Assembly (NCBI RefSeq): GCF_900091465.1
Contig: NZ_FMHV01000002.1
Location: 682,001-746,000, forward strand
Reading direction: 5' to 3'
DNA: 64,000 bases
Source: Micromonospora rhizosphaerae
Lineage (GTDB): Bacteria; Actinomycetota; Actinomycetes; Mycobacteriales; Micromonosporaceae
The notes under the pieces were generated by a model, which saw only the letters and a program-made list of their open reading frames with translations, made no database searches and was not told where the DNA came from. This document shows, piece after piece, positions 59,898 through 64,000 of this stretch (positions within the stretch are counted from its first letter, which is position 1; each line of letters opens with the position of its first letter). The position numbers and the translations under genes were made by a program.

Positions 59898-60944
59898 ATG
59901 AAACGCGGCCACGGCACGGTGGCGGTCCTGGTGGGATCGGTGCTGGCTCTTGCGGCCTGTCAGGGGGAGACACCGGCGCCGATCACGCCCGCCCCACCGG
60001 CCAGCACGGCCGCACCGGTCACGCCCCGCTCGATGGACGGCCTGGCGACCACCGGACGGGGCCCGCAGATGCCGGCACAGGGAGCCTGGCTGGGCGCCTG
60101 GGTGAAGCCCAGCTGGCAGACGCCCAGCGGGCGCGTCGACGCCCTGGCCACCTTCGGCGAGCAGACCGGTGGCCGGATCGCCCTGGGCCACATGTTCCAC
60201 GAGTGGGAAGAGGATTTCCCCGGCCCCACGGAGCACGCCATGCAGGCAGCCGGGATGCTCCAGATGATCTCCTGGTCCGGTACCGACACCAGGTCCATCG
60301 CGGACGGCGTGTACGACCAGCTGATCCGGCAGCGGGCCCAGGCGATCAAGGACTTCGGAGTGCCGGTGCTGCTGCGCTGGCGATGGGAGATGGATCGGCC
60401 CAATCTGCGCCAGAGCGTCCGGTCGCCGGAGGACTACGTGGCCGCCTGGAAGCACATCCGGGCCATCTTCACCGAGGTGGGAGCGACCAACGCCGGTTGG
60501 GTCTGGTGCCCGCACGTCCAGGGCTTCGTCGAGTCCGACCGGAACGCGGCCGCGTACTACCCGGGCGACGACCAGGTCGACTGGCTCTGCACCGACGTCT
60601 ACCCGGGCAAGGAGTACACCGGCTTCGGGGAGCAGATGGACGCCTTCATGGCCTTCGCCCGGGAACGGCCGCGGCCGGTACTGATCGGCGAGTTCGGGGT
60701 GACCCACGGGGGGAAGCCGGGACAACGCGCGGCCTGGCTGCGGGAGGCGCGCGCCTACGTGAAGCGGCACCCGCAGATCAAGGCGGTGGTGTACTTCGCG
60801 GCCAAGCAGACCAAGGGGCCGGAGTACGACAGCACCTTCGACAACGACCCGGAGGGTCTGGCCGCGTACCGCGAACTCACCGCCGACCCGTACTTCGCCG
60901 TGCCGGCGCCCACCGCCACTCCGGGGGGTCCGCGGAGCAACTGA
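59898..60944 (+). CDS. Lipoprotein GH26-like beta-mannanase
   Basis: 348 residues. The signal peptide ends in a lipobox (VLALAAC). The catalytic domain has acid/base Glu in LLRWRWEMDRPNL and nucleophile Glu in LIGEFGVTHGG, with GWVWCPHVQG and LCTDVYPGKEY between: the usual GH26 pattern. It should hydrolyse or edit an extracellular polysaccharide. ATG at 59898 with GGGGAGG upstream, 46 bases after the flippase stop, so it is probably in the same operon. It is a distant paralogue of the GH26-like gene at 45.5 kb. Confidence 0.85.
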   Translation: MKRGHGTVAVLVGSVLALAACQGETPAPITPAPPASTAAPVTPRSMDGLATTGRGPQMPAQGAWLGAWVKPSWQTPSGRVDALATFGEQTGGRIALGHMFHEWEEDFPGPTEHAMQAAGMLQMISWSGTDTRSIADGVYDQLIRQRAQAIKDFGVPVLLRWRWEMDRPNLRQSVRSPEDYVAAWKHIRAIFTEVGATNAGWVWCPHVQGFVESDRNAAAYYPGDDQVDWLCTDVYPGKEYTGFGEQMDAFMAFARERPRPVLIGEFGVTHGGKPGQRAAWLREARAYVKRHPQIKAVVYFAAKQTKGPEYDSTFDNDPEGLAAYRELTADPYFAVPAPTATPGGPRSN

Positions 60945-60974
60945 CCTCAACCGTTCGTGTGGCCCGTCCGCCTC

Positions 60975-60990
60975 TTGCGGGCACCCGCAA
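60975..60990 (+). terminator. Small hairpin after the GH26-like gene
   Basis: TTGCGGG-CA-CCCGCAA, a 7-bp stem with a two-base loop, 31 bases after the stop. It may end the operon. Confidence 0.4.
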
Positions 60991-61160
60991 CGTCGTGTGG
61001 ACGGGTATAAAGGTCATCCAGGGTGGACGCCGCCGCAGAAATGCGGAAGTGTGTGCCCGTAATTGTGTTCCTGGCCGTAGGACCCCGATCAGCGCTTTCA
61101 GCAACTCCCCCTGGTCGAAGGGGCCGGCCTTCCTTCTCCGTCACTCCCTCGGAGCTGCCC

Positions 61161-64000
61161 GTGGTTCATCTCCCTGCGTTCAGGCGCCGATCGTTCGCGC
61201 TGGTCACCGCCGCCTTCCTCGGCGTCGGTGGCATGCTGTCGGCCAGCCCCGCGCTGGCCGCACCGGACCACAGCACCGTGGTCAGCAGCGTCCCGTCCAG
61301 CAACACGCCGAACATCCAGGACGGCACCGTCTTCGCCATCCACGACGCCGGCAGCAAGGTCATCGCGGGCGGGTCCTTCACCCAGGTGCGGAACCGGGAT
61401 TCGTCCACCGACCTGTCCCGCAACTTCGTCCTGGCCTTCGACAAGGCCACCGGCGACGTCGATACGTCGTTCGCCCCCGTCGTCGACGGCGAGGTCTCGG
61501 CCATCGTCGCCGGCCCCACCGCCGGCACCGTCTACATCGCCGGTGACTTCAACACGGTCAACGGGGTCAACCGCCGCAAGCTCGCGCTGATCAACGTCGC
61601 GGACGGCTCGCTGGTCACCACCTTCAAGGGTCCGGCCTTCAACGGCCTGGTCAACGACATCACCAAGGTGGGTAACCGGCTGCTGGTGGCTGGCATCTTC
61701 ACCACCGCCGGCACCGGGGTCACCCGGAACGGCCTGGCCTCGATCGATGCCAGCACCGGCGTGGTGGACAGCTACCTGACCATCGCCCTGACCGAGCACC
61801 ACAACTGGACCGACGGCAGCACCGGCATCGCCAAGGCGGGTGTGGGCGGCGAGAAGCTCGCCGTCTCGCCGGACGAGAAGCAACTGGTCGTCATCGGTAA
61901 CTTCAAGAAGGCCGACGGGGTCGTGCACGACCAGATCGTGCGGATCGACCTGGGCGACACCGCAGCCGCCGTCGCGGACTGGAACACCGACCGCTACACG
62001 CCGGCCTGCAAGTCCTCGGCCTTCGACTCGTACGTGCGGGACGTCGCCTTCGCGCCGAGCGGCAAGTACTTCGTCGTGGTGACCACCGGCGCGTCGTACG
62101 CCGGGACGCTCTGCGACACGGCGGCCCGCTGGGAGACCTCCGCCACCGGGTCCGGGCAGCAGCCCACCTGGGCGACCTACAGCGGCGGCGACACCTTCCT
62201 GTCGACCGGCATCAGCGAGCAGGCCGTCTACGTCGGCGGTCACATCCGCTGGGTGAACAACCCGATCTCCCGGGACATGGCGGGGCCGGGCGCGGTCGGC
62301 CGGGCCAGCATCGCGGCCCTCGACCCGGCCAGCGGCCTGCCGCTGTCCTGGAACCCGGGGCGGAACCCGCGCGGCTACGGCGTCACCGAGATGATGGTCA
62401 CGCCGGAGGGCCTCTGGCTCGGCAGCGACCAGGAGTGGATCGGCGACTACCAGTACAAGCGGGGTCGGATCGCGTTCTTCCCGCTGAGCGGTGGTGACGC
62501 CCCGCACTCCACCAGCACGAAGGGCCTGCCGGGCGACGTCTACCAGGCCGGCCAGGCGGCGCAGACCGAGGTGCTCTACCGGGTCAACGCCGGTGGACCG
62601 ACGTTGACCGCCATCGACGGCGGCCCGGACTGGGCCGGCGACAGCGCCACCGCGCCGAGCCCGTACCACAACACCGGCAGCAGCGTCTCGACGTACTCCA
62701 CGCCCGCGACCGTCGACTCCACCGTGCCGACGAGCACCCCGGTGGGGGTGTTCAGCAGCGAGCGGTGGGACCAGTCGACCGCCCCGGACATGCAGTGGGA
62801 CTTCCCGGTCCCGGCCGGTACCCGGGTCGACGTCCGGCTCTACCTGGCCAACCGGTACGCCGGCACCGCCGCCGTGGGGAAGCGGAAGTTCGACGTCTAC
62901 GTCGACGGCGGGCTCAAGCTGAACGACTTCGACCCGGTCGCCGCCACCGGCGGCACCGACAAGGGCACGATGCGGGCCTTCCCGATCGTCAGTGACGGGG
63001 TTGTCGACATCGACTTCGGCCGCGTCCTGGAGAACCCGCTCGTCCAGGCCGTCGAGATCGTCAAGACCGCGCCGGCGCCGACGGCCTCCGACGTGCTTTA
63101 CCGGATCAACGCGGGCGGTCCGGCACTCACCGCCAGCAGCGGCCCGAGCTGGGCCACCGACAGCCTGGCGACGCCGAGCGCCTACCACAACACCGGCAGC
63201 AGCGTCTCGACGTACACCACCAACGCGAGCATGGATGCGACGGTCCCGGCCGGCACCCCGGTCGAGGTGTTCAACAGCGAGCGGTGGGACCAGTCGACCA
63301 CCCCGGACATGCAGTGGGACTTCCCGGTCCCGGCGGGCCAGCAGGTCCAGGTCCGGCTCTACCTGGCAAACCGGTACGCCGGCACGGCCACGGTCGGGAA
63401 GCGGAAGTTCGACGTCTTCATCGACGGCGGGCTCAAGCTGAACGACTTCGACCCGGTCGCCGCCGCCGGCGGCACCAACCGGGGCACGATGCGCGCCTTC
63501 GTCGTCACCAGTGACGGCAACGTCGACATCGACTTCGGCCGGGTCCTGGAGAACCCGCTCATCCAGGCGATCGAGATCGTCAAGCTCGCGCCGGTGCCGT
63601 CGTCGACCGCCCTCAACAGCGTCACCAAGCGGTCGTACGACGGGTCGACCACGGTGGGCGCGCCGGTCAGCGTGCCCAACAGCGACAACACCGCGTGGTC
63701 GACGGTCAAGGGCGCGTTCTGGGTCGGCGGCGACCTGTTCTACGGCATGAACGGCTCGCTCTACCGCCGCTCGTTCGACGGCAGCACCTTCGGTACGCCG
63801 AAGAAGGTGGACCCGTACCACGACGCCAAGTGGGACAGCGTGCTGACCGGCTCACCCCCCGCGGGGCAGACCTACGCGGGGTCCACGGTGAACTTCTACT
63901 CCGAGATCCCGAACATGACCGCCATGTTCTACAGCGGCGGCCGGCTGTACTACACGCTGGCCGGCCAGAGCACCCTGTTCTGGCGCTGGTTCACCCCGGA
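61161..64000 (+). CDS. Secreted beta-propeller protein with two malectin-like domains (3' end beyond window)
   Basis: 946 codons are readable. A signal peptide (RRRSFALVTAAFLGVGGMLS...ALAAPDH) is followed by a propeller with repeats such as VIAGGSFTQV, YIAGDFNTVNG and LLVAGIFTTAG (~30-465). Two similar malectin-like carbohydrate-binding domains follow (~472-635 and ~645-808, each with YRxNAGGP, YHNTGSSVSTY, ERWDQST and LYLANRYAGTA). A third region with SYDGST repeats begins. GTG at 61161 has GGAG upstream. It likely binds the glycan made by the locus and displays or anchors it; this is inference. Confidence 0.82.
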   Translation, partial: MVHLPAFRRRSFALVTAAFLGVGGMLSASPALAAPDHSTVVSSVPSSNTPNIQDGTVFAIHDAGSKVIAGGSFTQVRNRDSSTDLSRNFVLAFDKATGDVDTSFAPVVDGEVSAIVAGPTAGTVYIAGDFNTVNGVNRRKLALINVADGSLVTTFKGPAFNGLVNDITKVGNRLLVAGIFTTAGTGVTRNGLASIDASTGVVDSYLTIALTEHHNWTDGSTGIAKAGVGGEKLAVSPDEKQLVVIGNFKKADGVVHDQIVRIDLGDTAAAVADWNTDRYTPACKSSAFDSYVRDVAFAPSGKYFVVVTTGASYAGTLCDTAARWETSATGSGQQPTWATYSGGDTFLSTGISEQAVYVGGHIRWVNNPISRDMAGPGAVGRASIAALDPASGLPLSWNPGRNPRGYGVTEMMVTPEGLWLGSDQEWIGDYQYKRGRIAFFPLSGGDAPHSTSTKGLPGDVYQAGQAAQTEVLYRVNAGGPTLTAIDGGPDWAGDSATAPSPYHNTGSSVSTYSTPATVDSTVPTSTPVGVFSSERWDQSTAPDMQWDFPVPAGTRVDVRLYLANRYAGTAAVGKRKFDVYVDGGLKLNDFDPVAATGGTDKGTMRAFPIVSDGVVDIDFGRVLENPLVQAVEIVKTAPAPTASDVLYRINAGGPALTASSGPSWATDSLATPSAYHNTGSSVSTYTTNASMDATVPAGTPVEVFNSERWDQSTTPDMQWDFPVPAGQQVQVRLYLANRYAGTATVGKRKFDVFIDGGLKLNDFDPVAAAGGTNRGTMRAFVVTSDGNVDIDFGRVLENPLIQAIEIVKLAPVPSSTALNSVTKRSYDGSTTVGAPVSVPNSDNTAWSTVKGAFWVGGDLFYGMNGSLYRRSFDGSTFGTPKKVDPYHDAKWDSVLTGSPPAGQTYAGSTVNFYSEIPNMTAMFYSGGRLYYTLAGQSTLFWRWFTP

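Noticed and set aside
61098..63821. A 907-residue minus-strand frame opposite the malectin protein
   Set aside because: It is Val/Asp/Arg/Gly-rich shadow sequence. The plus strand has a signal peptide, propeller repeats and malectin motifs in one frame.

Overview
The window is very GC-rich, uses GTG starts freely, and carries actinobacterial gene types: an ECF41 sigma factor, a SoxR of the C-x2-C-x-C-x5-C kind, LLM flavin oxidoreductases, an IdeR/DtxR-type iron box and split transketolases. Gene content, codon use and intergenic repeats fit a Micromonosporaceae chromosome (Micromonospora or a close relative). This assignment is inferred from style; no marker gene was compared.

Region 1 (1-13.5 kb) is accessory and regulator-rich. 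A cut-off DHA2 exporter sits beside an Fe(II)/2-oxoglutarate oxygenase, perhaps the edge of a natural-product cluster. Next come a MarR regulator divergent from an acyltransferase, an ECF41 sigma factor divergent from its carboxymuconolactone-decarboxylase-like partner (both with a TGTCACA-N16-CATC promoter), and a MarR regulator divergent from two LLM oxidoreductases plus an F420-reductase-like gene, with two TTGACATGTCAA operators between. A FUSC-type membrane protein, an XRE/MmyB-like regulator and an NAD(P)H-dependent FMN reductase follow.

Region 2 (13.5-18.5 kb) shows repeated integration. It has a damaged tmRNA/tRNA 3'-end-like sequence with a terminator, a 5'-truncated reading frame, a three-gene glycosyltransferase operon, remnants of a mobile element and a broken tyrosine integrase abutting tRNA-Arg(ACG). 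tRNA-Ser(GCT) follows.

Region 3 (18.5-44.4 kb) is mostly housekeeping and stress functions. It includes a repeat-rich EcsC-like protein, a CPBP protease, a flavohemoglobin, an XRE-peptide deformylase fusion, an iron-box-controlled FhuF-like reductase, a large membrane protein, a methyltransferase, tRNA-Ser(TGA) and a quinone oxidoreductase. It also holds SoxR with a split transketolase, a two-component system with a lipoprotein, a thiolase, a rhomboid protease, a cyclophilin, CorA and an aminotransferase.

Region 4 (44.6-64 kb) is a large exopolysaccharide locus. It has a CysQ-like PAP phosphatase, two GH26-like hydrolases, a PssD/PssE split glycosyltransferase, a GT2, a GT14-like enzyme, three sulfotransferases, a Wzz/BY-kinase-like protein, a DUF3048 lipoprotein, a Wzy/ligase-like protein, a phosphotransferase-fold kinase, a Wzx-like flippase and a secreted propeller/malectin protein cut by the window edge. 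Several genes overlap by 4 bases or a few more, which implies translational coupling. Together they predict synthesis, sulfation, export and trimming of a cell-surface or secreted sulfated glycan. This is the most interesting system in the window.
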